A stretch of 64,000 nt of DNA from Afipia carboxidovorans OM5 (GTDB taxonomy: Bacteria; Pseudomonadota; Alphaproteobacteria; Rhizobiales; Xanthobacteraceae), in assembly GCF_000218565.1 (NCBI RefSeq), contig NC_015685.1:103270-167269 (forward strand), read 5' to 3'. The position numbers were made by a program, and so were the translations under genes. A model generated the notes under the pieces. The model worked only from the letters and a program-made list of their open reading frames with translations. It did not search any database and was not told where the DNA came from. Positions 9,664 to 18,151 of this stretch are shown here, one piece after another (position 1 is the stretch's first letter; every line of letters begins with the position of its first letter).

Positions 9664-10790
9664 GGCCGCCCTCCGCCACTCGACGCCGGCGGCACGCCCG
9701 GGTTACGCAACTGTTCGGCGAGGCGACGGAATTCCGCCGATTGCGCCCATGAGGCGGCACGGAGACCGACACGCGCGCGTTGGCGCGACGCCAGCTCCTC
9801 GCGGCGCGACATCGAGGCCGGATTGAGCGGATTGCGGAAGGCAAGGCGGGCTCGGTTTGCGGCCGCGCCGAGGCGATAGCCGGTTGCAGTTGCGAGGACC
9901 GCACCGATGCGCGGCGCGAAGATCGGGACGCCGCCGGCAATCGCCGCAGCCATATTGTTGATCTGGCTGAGCAGCAGGATGCCGATGATCGCGAGCAGCA
10001 CCACCGGTCCGATGGTGGCCCAGGTCGCGGACTTCGAATTGGCAACGCCGTTGAGCGTATCGATCGTCTGCTGGATCAGCGAGACGTAGAAGGCCAGAAA
10101 CGCATAGACCAGCACCTGGACGAGAAAATATTGCACGAGTGCGCTGAGCCAGCCGCTGAAAAATCGCGTCGTCACGCCGAACAGCAGCAGAATGATGAAC
10201 AGCGGCGCCAATGCCAGCAGCAACCACATGAACATCTTCGACAGCACGATGAGGAAGATTGCAAAGCCGATCAGCACTGCCATCACGACGTAAAACACGG
10301 CGGCAAAGATGTAGGGCCCCCAATTGGTGATGCCGGCGTTTTGGAGAAACGCCTCCGTGGCGCTGTTGGTCGTGTTCCACATATTCTGAAGCGCCGACTG
10401 CACGCCGTTGACGGAGTTCAGATTTGCGGACGTTCCGGTGTTATTGGCAGTGGTGACCGCGCTGAGCAGGGCGTTGCCGATGGCGGAGGGACCGTCGTTG
10501 AGGAAATTATACGCGAGCGTCTGGAAGTCGCCCCACTTCGTGGCCATGGTGTAAATCAGCATCGCGCGAAACAGGCGAAATGCATGGTCGGCGGGGCCAC
10601 CTGTCGCGGTGCCCTGCCATATGCCGACACCCCAAAAAATCACGTAGAGCGTCAGGAGCAAGCCGGCGACGCCGGTTCCGCCACCCGAGGTCGCCGCGCT
10701 CGCCAGCGCCTGGTAGGCGGTGGAGACATAGTTCTGACCGAGTTGGTCGACAGATTGCAGCAACGTCGTAATACTGAAGGTGTTTCCCAT
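9660..10790 (-). CDS. virB6: T4SS polytopic inner-membrane protein VirB6/TrbL
   Basis: A 376-residue protein with about six hydrophobic helices (for example YIFAAVFYVVMAVLIGFAIF and LVQVLVYAFLAFYVSLIQQ) and a basic cytoplasmic C-terminal tail. VirB6 forms part of the DNA path across the inner membrane. The start at 10790 (MGNTFSITTLLQ) was chosen over a longer frame that would run back through the lipoprotein gene. It lies 8 bases from virB7. Confidence 0.92.
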   Translation of the reverse strand: MGNTFSITTLLQSVDQLGQNYVSTAYQALASAATSGGGTGVAGLLLTLYVIFWGVGIWQGTATGGPADHAFRLFRAMLIYTMATKWGDFQTLAYNFLNDGPSAIGNALLSAVTTANNTGTSANLNSVNGVQSALQNMWNTTNSATEAFLQNAGITNWGPYIFAAVFYVVMAVLIGFAIFLIVLSKMFMWLLLALAPLFIILLLFGVTTRFFSGWLSALVQYFLVQVLVYAFLAFYVSLIQQTIDTLNGVANSKSATWATIGPVVLLAIIGILLLSQINNMAAAIAGGVPIFAPRIGAVLATATGYRLGAAANRARLAFRNPLNPASMSRREELASRQRARVGLRAASWAQSAEFRRLAEQLRNPGVPPASSGGGRP

Positions 10791-10798
10791 CGCCCCTC

Positions 10799-10993
10799 TC
10801 AGATCGGCCGCATCGGACCGCAGCGGTCGAGGCGCTGGAAAGCCTCCGGGACGGCCGGCGGCGTGACGTTCGAGTAGGCGAGCGGGGTCCCGCCGTCGTC
10901 GGGGGAGCATGGCGCCTTCAAAGGCTTGTACGCACAGCCGGCGAGCGCGGTGCCGATCAGTGCGAGTGCGGCGAATGTCACGATGATCTTCAC
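10799..10993 (-). CDS. virB7: VirB7-like small lipoprotein
   Basis: A 64-residue lipoprotein with a signal peptide ending in the lipobox LAGC (residues 17-20), so the mature protein is lipid-anchored at Cys20. Two more cysteines (APCSPDD, DRCGPM) could form disulfides with VirB9, as VirB7 does in Agrobacterium. It starts with GTG in a GTGA overlap with the preceding 64-residue gene. The assignment rests on size, lipobox and position just before virB6, since VirB7 proteins are poorly conserved. Confidence 0.75.
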   Translation of the reverse strand: MKIIVTFAALALIGTALAGCAYKPLKAPCSPDDGGTPLAYSNVTPPAVPEAFQRLDRCGPMRPI

Positions 10994-11184
10994 GGGGCCG
11001 GCGCCTTCGGTTGCGTGAATGTCATGGCGCGCGAAGCGGCTTTAGCGGGGTCATCTTGTCCGACGCCGGCTCCGGCCTCGCCTCTGATCGCAGGTGCGTC
11101 GCCTCGCGGAAGTGCGTAGTGGCCGACCGCGACGCCGACAATGAGGGCGACAATGACAACAAGGACCAAAGCACGCACGGACAT
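10990..11184 (-). CDS. Small membrane-anchored protein, possible entry-exclusion (TrbK-like) protein
   Basis: A 64-residue protein with a single hydrophobic helix at the N terminus (ALVLVVIVALIVGVAVG) and a short hydrophilic tail. Similar small single-span genes sit between virB5 and virB6 in many T4SS operons and some act in entry exclusion (TrbK or Eex). There is no lipobox cysteine here, so the role is inferred from place and size only. It is coupled to virB7 by a GTGA overlap. Confidence 0.6.
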   Translation of the reverse strand: MSVRALVLVVIVALIVGVAVGHYALPRGDAPAIRGEAGAGVGQDDPAKAASRAMTFTQPKAPAP

Positions 11185-11205
11185 ACCGCCCCCATCAGAG
11201 ATTGA

Positions 11206-11922
11206 TTACTGCTGTGTGAATTTCATCGCGCGGGCGGCGGACGATTCCGCGGCAATGCGATCGAGGTTTGCTTGATTGGCGGCGGCCGCGGCGTTGTTGA
11301 CGACGCCGTTGAGCTCGTTGATGGTTTGCCCGGTCTGGATTTGCACCTGGGTGTTCTGATCGACGCTGCCTTTGAGGTCTTGCGCCTTGCCGATTTGTTG
11401 CCCGCCTTGCGTGAACGCTGACGATCGCTGCTGTACGGCGCTCTGTGTCGAGTTGATCAGTCCGGACAGCGTTGCCGCAACATTGACGGAGTTCTTGTAG
11501 GCCGTATCGGCGGGATGGGTCTGACCGCTGACGAGGCCGGTAATGGTCTGCACCAACTGCAGTCCGTTAATGAGGGTCGAGACGATGTTCTGAGACGCCG
11601 ACCCCATGCCCGCGAACGACAAGGCCCCGCCCGAAATCACCGACCCGAGGGACGGTGCTTGCGCCATCGAGAAGCCGCCGCCGAGCGCCATCTGGGCCAG
11701 CGTCCCCTGCGCCTGCGATGAGCGATCGCCGGTGACGGCTTGCAATGTCTTTTGCGTGAACTGGAGGATCTGTTGATCCGCGGTGAGGATCTGCTGGGTG
11801 CTGGTCGCGATCTGCTGCGCTTTGGCGAGGTTCGCGCTGTCGAGGACGGGAACCTGCGCCATCGCCGGCGGCGCGTCCGTAAAAGTCAGCGTCAACACAG
11901 CGAGCACGAATATCCAACGCAT
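11206..11922 (-). CDS. virB5: T4SS minor pilin VirB5/TrbJ-like protein
   Basis: A 238-residue secreted protein with a signal peptide (RWIFVLAVLTLTFTDAPPAMA). The mature part is rich in glutamine, alanine and serine and is largely helical (ANLAKAQQIATSTQQILTA, near the N terminus), as in VirB5/TrbJ, which caps the pilus and helps it attach. The start at 11922 follows GGGAG. It lies between the 298-residue gene and the small membrane gene, the normal virB5 slot. Confidence 0.8.
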   Translation of the reverse strand: MRWIFVLAVLTLTFTDAPPAMAQVPVLDSANLAKAQQIATSTQQILTADQQILQFTQKTLQAVTGDRSSQAQGTLAQMALGGGFSMAQAPSLGSVISGGALSFAGMGSASQNIVSTLINGLQLVQTITGLVSGQTHPADTAYKNSVNVAATLSGLINSTQSAVQQRSSAFTQGGQQIGKAQDLKGSVDQNTQVQIQTGQTINELNGVVNNAAAAANQANLDRIAAESSAARAMKFTQQ

Positions 11923-11933
11923 CGGGGGTCTCC

Positions 11934-12830
11934 CTATCGGCTGTTGGCGGAAATCGCGGCAAGCGCCGCGGTCACGTCGGCGACCGTTAACGCCGCGTCT
12001 GCGCCGGCATTGCCGGTGTTGGCGGCGTTCTGTACTTGGGCGAGGTAAAAGATGACGTTGCCGTTGGTATCGACGTAGCGCGCGCTCACGCAGGATGGGT
12101 CGGGCGACGAGCCGGGGGGCGTTGTCGAGCACGCCGATGGCGCTCGACAGGGATCGGCCGCCGTCCCGGATCCAATCATGCCGATGGGACACGCCTGGCT
12201 TGATGTCGCTTGCGCCGCACTGGTCGTTGCGCGCATGCCGAGCGCCGACCGGCTCATGTCGCTCGTCATCGCCAGATTCAAGGCATTGAGCGCCGTCACC
12301 CAGAGATTGGCCGAGCCGGTCGCGTTGTTCCAGGCGAGGTTGTTTTGCAGCCGCGCCGCGCTGTTCATGTCGATCGCGGCCATCACTGTCGGCGCGGTTC
12401 CGACCTGCTGACCGGCGGCCTTGAACGCCGATTGAGCCGCCGTCATTGTCGAGCCGCTGGCCTCTAACCCGGCTACCACGTCCCCACTCGACTTGAACAA
12501 GGTCTGGCTGTTAAGTGCCGCGCCCTGGGCGGTTGGATCTGGCGTCGCTGGCAGATCGGGGCCGTAGGATTGGATCGTCTGGCTGCCAGCGCCGCTTCGC
12601 GGCTGCACGGTGGGGTTGGTGATGGTCGCTTTCTTGCCGGTGGTGACCGCGCATTTGACGCCGCTATTGGCGTTCTGCCGTTGCGTCGTCGCCGGCACGA
12701 GCTTCACCGTCGTGCTGGCCGTCTGCGAGCGCTGCGTCAATTGCGCCGCGTCGTTGACCGGAATATCCGCGAGCACGGCCGCAACGCCGGACAACAGTGC
12801 GGCCGCGGCGATCGCGATCTGGAGCTTCAT
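11934..12830 (-). CDS. Exported protein in the virB4-virB5 interval
   Basis: A 298-residue protein with a signal peptide (MKLQIAIAAAALLSGVAAVL, cleavage near VLADIP). The rest is rich in Ser, Thr, Ala and Gln, with four or so cysteines toward the middle and end (QACPIGM, DPCRAP, SACSTT, PSCVSA). I do not recognise a family with confidence. Its position directly after virB4 (ATGA overlap, 12827-12830) and its low-complexity helical character suggest a second pilus-associated or VirB5-like component. It is not part of the standard Agrobacterium virB set. Confidence 0.65.
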   Translation of the reverse strand: MKLQIAIAAAALLSGVAAVLADIPVNDAAQLTQRSQTASTTVKLVPATTQRQNANSGVKCAVTTGKKATITNPTVQPRSGAGSQTIQSYGPDLPATPDPTAQGAALNSQTLFKSSGDVVAGLEASGSTMTAAQSAFKAAGQQVGTAPTVMAAIDMNSAARLQNNLAWNNATGSANLWVTALNALNLAMTSDMSRSALGMRATTSAAQATSSQACPIGMIGSGTAADPCRAPSACSTTPPGSSPDPSCVSARYVDTNGNVIFYLAQVQNAANTGNAGADAALTVADVTAALAAISANSR

Positions 12831-15238
12831 CCCTGGCTTCTCCCCATGAAGATTGGCAGCCATACCGCCGGGTCATAACCGACGCGCGCGCGCAACGCGT
12901 CGAGCTCGGCGACCGTCTCGGTGCGCCCTGACAGCACCTTGATCATGTCGGGCATGCTGGCGAGGTTGAGCCGGGCCACGACGCTGTCGCGGCCATGCTT
13001 GATCAGAAACGAACGACTTTCCGGGACCGTGCCGCGGATCCAGGCGACCTCGCGTCCGGAGAGGCGAAAAGCCTTCTGGTAGCTTTCGTCGTCGGCTTTT
13101 GGATTGGGAAAGAAGATGTTGGTGCTGGTCTGTTCGATCAGCGTGTTCGACGCCTTCGATCGCACAATGTCAGCGGCAGACTGCGTGCCGAAACCGACGA
13201 TGCCGTTTTGTTTGCGGATGGTCTTAAGCTTGTCGCGAATGAAGAAAGCGAACACGTCGTCATCGAGCAGCCGCCAGCCTTCATCGAGGAAGATCATCAC
13301 CGGATCGCCGGTGAGCAACTCCTCTGTCCTATGGAAAATATACATTAGCGCCGCGGTGCGGATCGCCGGATCGTCGAGCACCCGTGTCATGTCGAATCCG
13401 AACACACTCGACAACGAGAACTGATCCTCCTCGTTGTTGAACAGCCAGCCGCGTTGGTCGGGGCGCATCCAGCTCTCGAGGCGCGCCAGCAGGTCGCCCT
13501 CCCCTGCCCTGATGCGGCCGCGCAACAGGGTCGAGAAGGCTTTCAGCGTGCGACCCGCTGGACCGCCGGCGAGCGCCGCGGCAATCGCGTTCCGGATCAC
13601 CTGCTCCTCGGACGCGGTCAGGTCCGCGCCGTTCACAGGCCGCAACATGAAGGCGAACAGCTGGTAGAGGAATTCGCGGTTGGGCGCGCTATCCGGCAAG
13701 GACAGCGGGTTGAATCCGGTCGGTTCGCCCGGCACCAAGGTCTCATACTGGCCGCCAAGCGCCCGGATGAAAATCTCGGCGCCGCGATCCTTGTCGACGA
13801 ACAGCAATTTCGGTCGAGGCTGAACACGCTGCGTTTGCGCTGCGATGAAGGACAGAAAGACGGTTTTTCCCGATCCGGTCGGTCCGACGACGGTGAAGTT
13901 GCCGATATCGCGGACGTGATGGTTGTAATAGTAAGCCGTCTGCGAGGTCGTCTCAAAGACCGAGATCGCCGGCCCCCAATGGTTGCCGTCCGGCCGACCG
14001 CTCGGATAGTTGTGCAGCGAGGTGAAGCCCGCGAAATTCTTCGACGAGATCACGGCCTTGCGAGCGATATATTGGAAATTGCCCGGAAACTGCGCCCAAA
14101 ACGCCGGCTCGCAATTGAGATCCTCGCGGGTCCAGATCACCGAACGATCGGTCAGCGCCGCGCCGACCGCTGTGACAGCCGCCCCCACTTCCGGCAGGTC
14201 GCGACCAAGGCACATCACGGTCATGTGGTGCTCGCCATAGATCGCCTCGGAGGCGAGTAATTCATCACGTGCGTCGTCGAGATGTTCCGCGACGATGGAG
14301 CCGGCCTCGTCCGACATGTCGACCTGGCGCGACACCCGGTCGATCTGCTTGGCCGCCTCCGGCCGATCAACGATGGCAAAGGTCTGCGTCGCGATGAACT
14401 CGTGCGGCACACGCAAGAGATTGTCGAACGAGCCCGGCCCGGTCTGCGCTGGGTATTCTCGGATCGACACCATGGCGCCGAAGCGCGTATCCTCGGGTCC
14501 CGCGCCGCGGATTTCGATGGTGTTGCGGCCGAAGAAGATCCGCTTCATCGACAGTGCGTCCGCGACGTTCATGCGCGGCAGGTGCATAGGGCGAGGGATG
14601 CCGCCATTGATGAGTTGCACCAGGAACTCCAGCGGCTCGGAAAACCACAAGCCCTCCCGGCGCACCACGCCCAGCTGGCGGGCGCCGTATCCGGCAAGGT
14701 TCTCGCGGACCGCCGTCGCGGCGTCGCGAAGCTCGGTCAGGGCCGTTTGCGCGGCGACGGATCCCCCGGCCTCGTCCTTGCGGCCGAGCAGCTTGGTCAG
14801 CATGACGTCGAAGGTGCCAGCCTGCCCCTGTAGCGGGCGCCGTATGAGCGTCAAATAGATGTCGTTGACGAACATGCGGCGCTGCGACAGCGCCGCGTCG
14901 TAGCGCTCGTCGAGTTCACGGCACAGCAGATTGTCGAAGGTCGATTCGATGCGCGGCTGCACCTCCCGCCGGATGATATGGGCCGCAAGCGCGAACCGCG
15001 AATTGGCGAGCGTGCGGACCACGTCGTTGCGGCCCAGCAAGCGCGCATTGACCTCGCTCATGTCGGAGGTCTCGAACGAATAGCCATCGAGCTTGAGCAC
15101 CGTGAGAACCAGTCCGTCGCGGGTCTTGATGATGTGGTCATCGACATGCCGCGTATAGGGCAGGTGCGATGCGACGGGACGCTCGCGCCGCGAGACGGCG
15201 CCGAAGGTCAGTTCATCGAGCAGAGCACGCGCGACCAT
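12827..15238 (-). CDS. virB4: T4SS ATPase VirB4/TrbE
   Basis: An 803-residue ATPase, the largest motor of the secretion system, at the cytoplasmic face of the inner membrane. The N-terminal CagE/TrbE domain (about residues 1-400) is followed by the P-loop GPTGSGKT with lysine near residue 458, and by Walker B MIFLDEGWRLLDD. The C-terminal part carries IRKQNGIVGFGTQSA. Length is typical. It lies 9 bases after virB3 and overlaps the next gene by ATGA. Confidence 0.96.
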   Translation of the reverse strand: MVARALLDELTFGAVSRRERPVASHLPYTRHVDDHIIKTRDGLVLTVLKLDGYSFETSDMSEVNARLLGRNDVVRTLANSRFALAAHIIRREVQPRIESTFDNLLCRELDERYDAALSQRRMFVNDIYLTLIRRPLQGQAGTFDVMLTKLLGRKDEAGGSVAAQTALTELRDAATAVRENLAGYGARQLGVVRREGLWFSEPLEFLVQLINGGIPRPMHLPRMNVADALSMKRIFFGRNTIEIRGAGPEDTRFGAMVSIREYPAQTGPGSFDNLLRVPHEFIATQTFAIVDRPEAAKQIDRVSRQVDMSDEAGSIVAEHLDDARDELLASEAIYGEHHMTVMCLGRDLPEVGAAVTAVGAALTDRSVIWTREDLNCEPAFWAQFPGNFQYIARKAVISSKNFAGFTSLHNYPSGRPDGNHWGPAISVFETTSQTAYYYNHHVRDIGNFTVVGPTGSGKTVFLSFIAAQTQRVQPRPKLLFVDKDRGAEIFIRALGGQYETLVPGEPTGFNPLSLPDSAPNREFLYQLFAFMLRPVNGADLTASEEQVIRNAIAAALAGGPAGRTLKAFSTLLRGRIRAGEGDLLARLESWMRPDQRGWLFNNEEDQFSLSSVFGFDMTRVLDDPAIRTAALMYIFHRTEELLTGDPVMIFLDEGWRLLDDDVFAFFIRDKLKTIRKQNGIVGFGTQSAADIVRSKASNTLIEQTSTNIFFPNPKADDESYQKAFRLSGREVAWIRGTVPESRSFLIKHGRDSVVARLNLASMPDMIKVLSGRTETVAELDALRARVGYDPAVWLPIFMGRSQG

Positions 15239-15247
15239 GCCGTCACC

Positions 15248-15544
15248 TCACGCGGAGTAGCTGTCCGCGGCCCAGAAGGCGCGCGAGCGGGGCGGACATT
15301 TGGTGGATTTGACGAACAGGATTTCGAAGATGCGGTCGTCGCGCAGCGTCATGACGAAGCCGAACAGGTGCAACGGGATCGCCACCAACAGCATGAAGAG
15401 ATTGTGCGAGATCAAAAAGCACACGCTCGAAACCACGCCATTGAACATGAAGTACATGTACGGCACGCCCATCAGCGTCGGGGCGCGGGTCAGCGCCTTG
15501 ACGAGGGGTGTGATCAGCGGATCCTCGAGCTCGTTCTCCGTCAT
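15248..15544 (-). CDS. virB3: T4SS inner-membrane protein VirB3
   Basis: A 98-residue protein with two adjacent hydrophobic segments (GVPYMYFMFNGVVSSVCFLI and LFMLLVAIPLHLFGFVMT), which is the VirB3/TrbD pattern. VirB3 helps VirB4 in pilin dislocation and is fused to it in some systems. It overlaps virB2 by ATGA (15541-15544) and is followed directly by virB4. Confidence 0.92.
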   Translation of the reverse strand: MTENELEDPLITPLVKALTRAPTLMGVPYMYFMFNGVVSSVCFLISHNLFMLLVAIPLHLFGFVMTLRDDRIFEILFVKSTKCPPRSRAFWAADSYSA

Positions 15545-15843
15545 TGCCCGACCGCCGACTGGAAGAACTGGACGATCTGCGCGGAGCCGAACACCAGCAC
15601 GATCCCGAAAATGACGCTGCCGGCGATGCCCCAGGTCAGCCGGCCGGACCAGGCGAAGAAGCCGCAGGCGATGACGGCAAGCGTCGCCAGCGCCGTGGCG
15701 ATCGGCCCCGTCAGTGCCTGCACGAGTTGGGTTAACGTCGACTGCACCGGCTGCAGCGTGCCGCCGCTTTGCGCCGCCGCCTCAGTGATGCTCATCACCA
15801 ACAGCGCTCCGGCAAGGCGCCAGCGCGACAACGATCTCCTCAT
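15541..15843 (-). CDS. virB2: Major pilin VirB2/TrbC
   Basis: A 100-residue prepilin with a long signal peptide (WRLAGALLVMSITEAAAQ) and two hydrophobic helices separated by a short loop (LATLAVIACGFFAWSGRLTW and IAGSVIFGIVLVFGSAQIV), the canonical VirB2 layout. The start at 15843 is set by GGAGG five bases upstream; longer in-frame starts would run into virB1. It probably is the transferred pilus subunit. Confidence 0.92.
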   Translation of the reverse strand: MRRSLSRWRLAGALLVMSITEAAAQSGGTLQPVQSTLTQLVQALTGPIATALATLAVIACGFFAWSGRLTWGIAGSVIFGIVLVFGSAQIVQFFQSAVGQ

Positions 15844-15856
15844 CCGATCCTCCGTT

Positions 15857-16591
15857 TCAGTCGACATGCATGACAAATCCATCGCTCCAGTGCGCCTCCG
15901 GCGCCGCCTTGGTCGGCGAAGCCGCAGCGGCGCTTGGCGTGTCCGGCTCAATCAGATCCGGCTGCCCGACAGCAGTCCGCCGACCGGGACGGCTCGCGTT
16001 GCCCGGCGCTGGCCAGACGTAGAAGTCGTTGATGACCTGCGCCACAAAGCGCACCGTTTCGGGGAATGGGGGGACGCCGCGGTTCTCTTCCACCGCGCCC
16101 TCGCCGGCGTTGTAGGCAGCGAGGATGAAGAACGGATTCCGATATTTTTCGTGCAGGGCGCGAAGAAAGCGAACGCCGCCACGGACGTTGTCGGCTGGGT
16201 TGCACAGGTCGACCTTAAAGCGTTGCGCCGTCTCCGGCTTCAACTGCATCAGTCCGAATGCACCCTTGTCTGAAAGAGCGATCGAATTGAAGCGACTTTC
16301 GTTCTTGGCGACCGCCTGGACGAAGTCGGGATAAAAATTCTCCTCCGTGGCGATGCGCACGACGAGAGCGCGCGCCTCGTCCGCCGCTATCGCCTTGACG
16401 CCCGCGCAGGGAGCGACGGCGGCAAAGGTACTGTCGATGCGTTCGAACGAAGCCGGGGGCTGTTCAACGGGAAGCACCCTGCCCAAGGCATCGACGGCGG
16501 CGAGGCGGGCTGGCTGGGCGGCATCCTGCGCATACGCGCCGCCGAGAGCCGCCATGACGCTGAACCCGATCGCCGAAATGCGAATCGACAT
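15857..16591 (-). CDS. virB1: Lytic transglycosylase VirB1
   Basis: A 244-residue periplasmic enzyme with a signal peptide (MSIRISAIGFSVMAALGGAY). The SLT domain has the catalytic glutamate in AKNESRFNSIA and the companion motifs KGAFGLMQLKPETA and ILAAYNAGEGAV. It opens peptidoglycan so the secretion channel can be built. The start at 16591 follows GGAGGCGG. It is the first gene of the virB operon and carries a C-terminal tail after FYVWPAPG that may be linked to interaction with VirB9. Confidence 0.93.
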   Translation of the reverse strand: MSIRISAIGFSVMAALGGAYAQDAAQPARLAAVDALGRVLPVEQPPASFERIDSTFAAVAPCAGVKAIAADEARALVVRIATEENFYPDFVQAVAKNESRFNSIALSDKGAFGLMQLKPETAQRFKVDLCNPADNVRGGVRFLRALHEKYRNPFFILAAYNAGEGAVEENRGVPPFPETVRFVAQVINDFYVWPAPGNASRPGRRTAVGQPDLIEPDTPSAAAASPTKAAPEAHWSDGFVMHVD

Positions 16592-16615
16592 GCCACCCCC
16601 GCCTCCATTTTCCAA

Positions 16616-16643
16616 TAGACAATATATTAGATGTTGATACATT
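16616..16643 (+). promoter_or_regulatory. Possible opposite-facing promoter for the 16693 operon
   Basis: On the plus strand TAGACA (16616-16621, five of six) is followed after 16 bases by TACATT (16638-16643, four of six). It overlaps the virB promoter and would read towards the gene at 16693. One regulator bound here could control both operons. The plus-strand -10 is weak, so this is tentative. Confidence 0.35.
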
Positions 16644-16656
16644 GGCAACAGAATAA
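16618..16656 (-). promoter_or_regulatory. Predicted virB operon promoter
   Basis: On the minus strand TTGCCA (about 16643-16648) is followed after 16 bases by TATATT (about 16621-16626). Each hexamer matches five of six consensus positions. It lies 30 bases upstream of the virB1 start and reads towards it. The -10 box and spacer fall inside a 19-base sequence that occurs again at 19314-19332. Confidence 0.55.
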
Positions 16657-16692
16657 GCCTTGTGTCCCCTGGCCTCACTCCCGGAGGATGGA

Positions 16693-17187
16693 ATGAAGCG
16701 CGGTGCAGCCTTGTTGGTGGCCGTCGGTCTGGTGTGTGCTGGCGCCGGGCGCGCGCGCGCACAAGATGCGTCGTTTGGGTGCAAGGTATTGCTGTGCGCG
16801 GCCGCTTCAGCGCCGGGCTGGTCCGGGATCCCCTATTGCGTGCCCGTTATGCAGACCCTGTTCCGCCAATTGGCGAAGGGCGGCGGTTGGCCCTCCTGTC
16901 CCGAAGGCAATGCCAGTGGTCTGGGCTATGAGCCATACCAAGCTTGTCCAGTCGGATTGACCCCCGTGCAATCAGGGTCCGAGAGCGGGGTCGGCATGTC
17001 GGCAGCGGCGAATGGCAATCTCTGCGCCGATCTCTCGAAGCCGCAACAGGTTTGTTCCGGCGGCGATGGCGGCTGTACCACCACCTATCCAACGACGGCA
17101 CGAGATCCGCGCGGCGATCCCTATTACGTCGACATCAGTACGGCCAACGGTACGCAACGCTTCTACTTCTCCTTGCAGGGCTATTGA
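16693..17187 (+). CDS. Exported cysteine-rich protein, possibly TrbM/KikA-like
   Basis: A 164-residue protein with a signal peptide (ALLVAVGLVCAGAGRARA). The mature part has FGCKVLLCAAASAPGW near its start and several further cysteines, which resembles the TrbM/KikA family (CEAILCLS-type motif followed by a Gly-Trp step and a Cys-rich body) found in conjugation operons. TrbM proteins are periplasmic and of unclear role in transfer. The ATG at 16693 follows GGAGG. First gene of the plus-strand operon; the next gene begins 1 base after its stop. Confidence 0.6.
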   Translation: MKRGAALLVAVGLVCAGAGRARAQDASFGCKVLLCAAASAPGWSGIPYCVPVMQTLFRQLAKGGGWPSCPEGNASGLGYEPYQACPVGLTPVQSGSESGVGMSAAANGNLCADLSKPQQVCSGGDGGCTTTYPTTARDPRGDPYYVDISTANGTQRFYFSLQGY

Positions 17188-17188
17188 G

Positions 17189-17800
17189 ATGAGGCGCGCC
17201 CACCTCCTTGCCGGAATCGTCGCACCATTGTTCACGCTCAGCGCGGCATTCGCGGAGGCGCCGGTCTCCCGCTGGTTTCCGGTGCCGGCGAGCGCGCTCT
17301 ATCTCACCGGCGACAGTTGGTCTGATGCCGGCATCATCTATCGCCTTTATGGCGTGCAGTCCTGCCTTCGCGGCACGAGCTTCACCAACGCCCATGGACT
17401 CGAACGCGATTGTGGCGAGGCCTCGCTTGCAATGCTGGTGGCGCTCACCCGGGATCTGCGGCCGCAATGCTATGACGCCGCCGAGCGGCAGGAGAGCAGG
17501 ACCGTTTTCGTTTTCTGCGTTGCGACGCGCGTGACCGGCGCGGGCGCGGGGTCGCGGATCGATCTCGGCACGGCGTTGATCGCGACCGGATTCGCCTTCG
17601 CCGCCTTGAAGCCGGATGGTCAGCCTGTCCACGCCCCGTATTTCGTCGCGCAGCTTGTAGCGCAGCGCGCCAAGGCAGGCTTGTGGGCGTTTCCTGACCT
17701 GCCCGAGCCGAACGCGATCATCCTGCGCGCGCTTCACGCACAGGCGCGCCCGCCTACGCCACCGGAATCGCCAACTCCCGCAGAATCCAACCAGCAATGA
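17189..17800 (+). CDS. Exported staphylococcal-nuclease-like protein (degenerate)
   Basis: A 203-residue protein with a signal peptide (HLLAGIVAPLFTLSAAFAEA). The middle holds IIYRLYGVQSC, which lines up with the RLxGIDxPE strand-loop of the thermonuclease (SNase) family, and the end holds AQRAKAGLWAFPD, like the A-x-x-x-x-GLW motif of the family. The usual aspartate and glutamate after RLYG are missing, so nuclease activity is doubtful. Related to the protein at 18138. Starts 1 base after the previous stop. Confidence 0.6.
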   Translation: MRRAHLLAGIVAPLFTLSAAFAEAPVSRWFPVPASALYLTGDSWSDAGIIYRLYGVQSCLRGTSFTNAHGLERDCGEASLAMLVALTRDLRPQCYDAAERQESRTVFVFCVATRVTGAGAGSRIDLGTALIATGFAFAALKPDGQPVHAPYFVAQLVAQRAKAGLWAFPDLPEPNAIILRALHAQARPPTPPESPTPAESNQQ

Positions 17801-17812
17801 AGGAGACAAACC

Positions 17813-18151
17813 TTGAGAACAACAAACCTGTTCATCTTGCGCGGCCGGGTCGGCCAGGCGCCGAAGGCCTTCAACAAGGCGGTCAAGATCAATGTCGCGA
17901 CCGATCGTTCCTGGACCGACGGCAAAGGCGAGCGCCGCGAGGAGACGGACTGGGTGACGGTCACGATCCTCAATGAAAAGGCGGCCGAATGGGCGATCGC
18001 GAACATCGCCAAGGGCGACGCCGTCTACGCCGAATGCCGGATTGCGGACGGTTCCTATAAGAAGGATGGCGAAACCGTCTACACGACCGACATCATCGCC
18101 AACGTCTTCCACAAGCTCGATCTCGGATCGCGCGACGATGCTGCCGCGTAA
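17813..18151 (+). CDS. Single-stranded-DNA-binding-like OB-fold protein
   Basis: A 112-residue cytoplasmic protein. Residues NLFILRGRVGQAPKAF, INVATDRSWTDGKGER and EETDWVTVTILNEKAAE match the beginning, middle and WxxV strand of SSB-type OB folds, but it lacks the acidic DDDIPF-type tail of housekeeping SSB. It may coat transferred single-stranded DNA or serve as a plasmid-encoded SSB variant. The start codon is TTG with AAGGAG seven bases upstream. Its end overlaps the next gene by 14 bases. Confidence 0.75.
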   Translation: MRTTNLFILRGRVGQAPKAFNKAVKINVATDRSWTDGKGERREETDWVTVTILNEKAAEWAIANIAKGDAVYAECRIADGSYKKDGETVYTTDIIANVFHKLDLGSRDDAAA

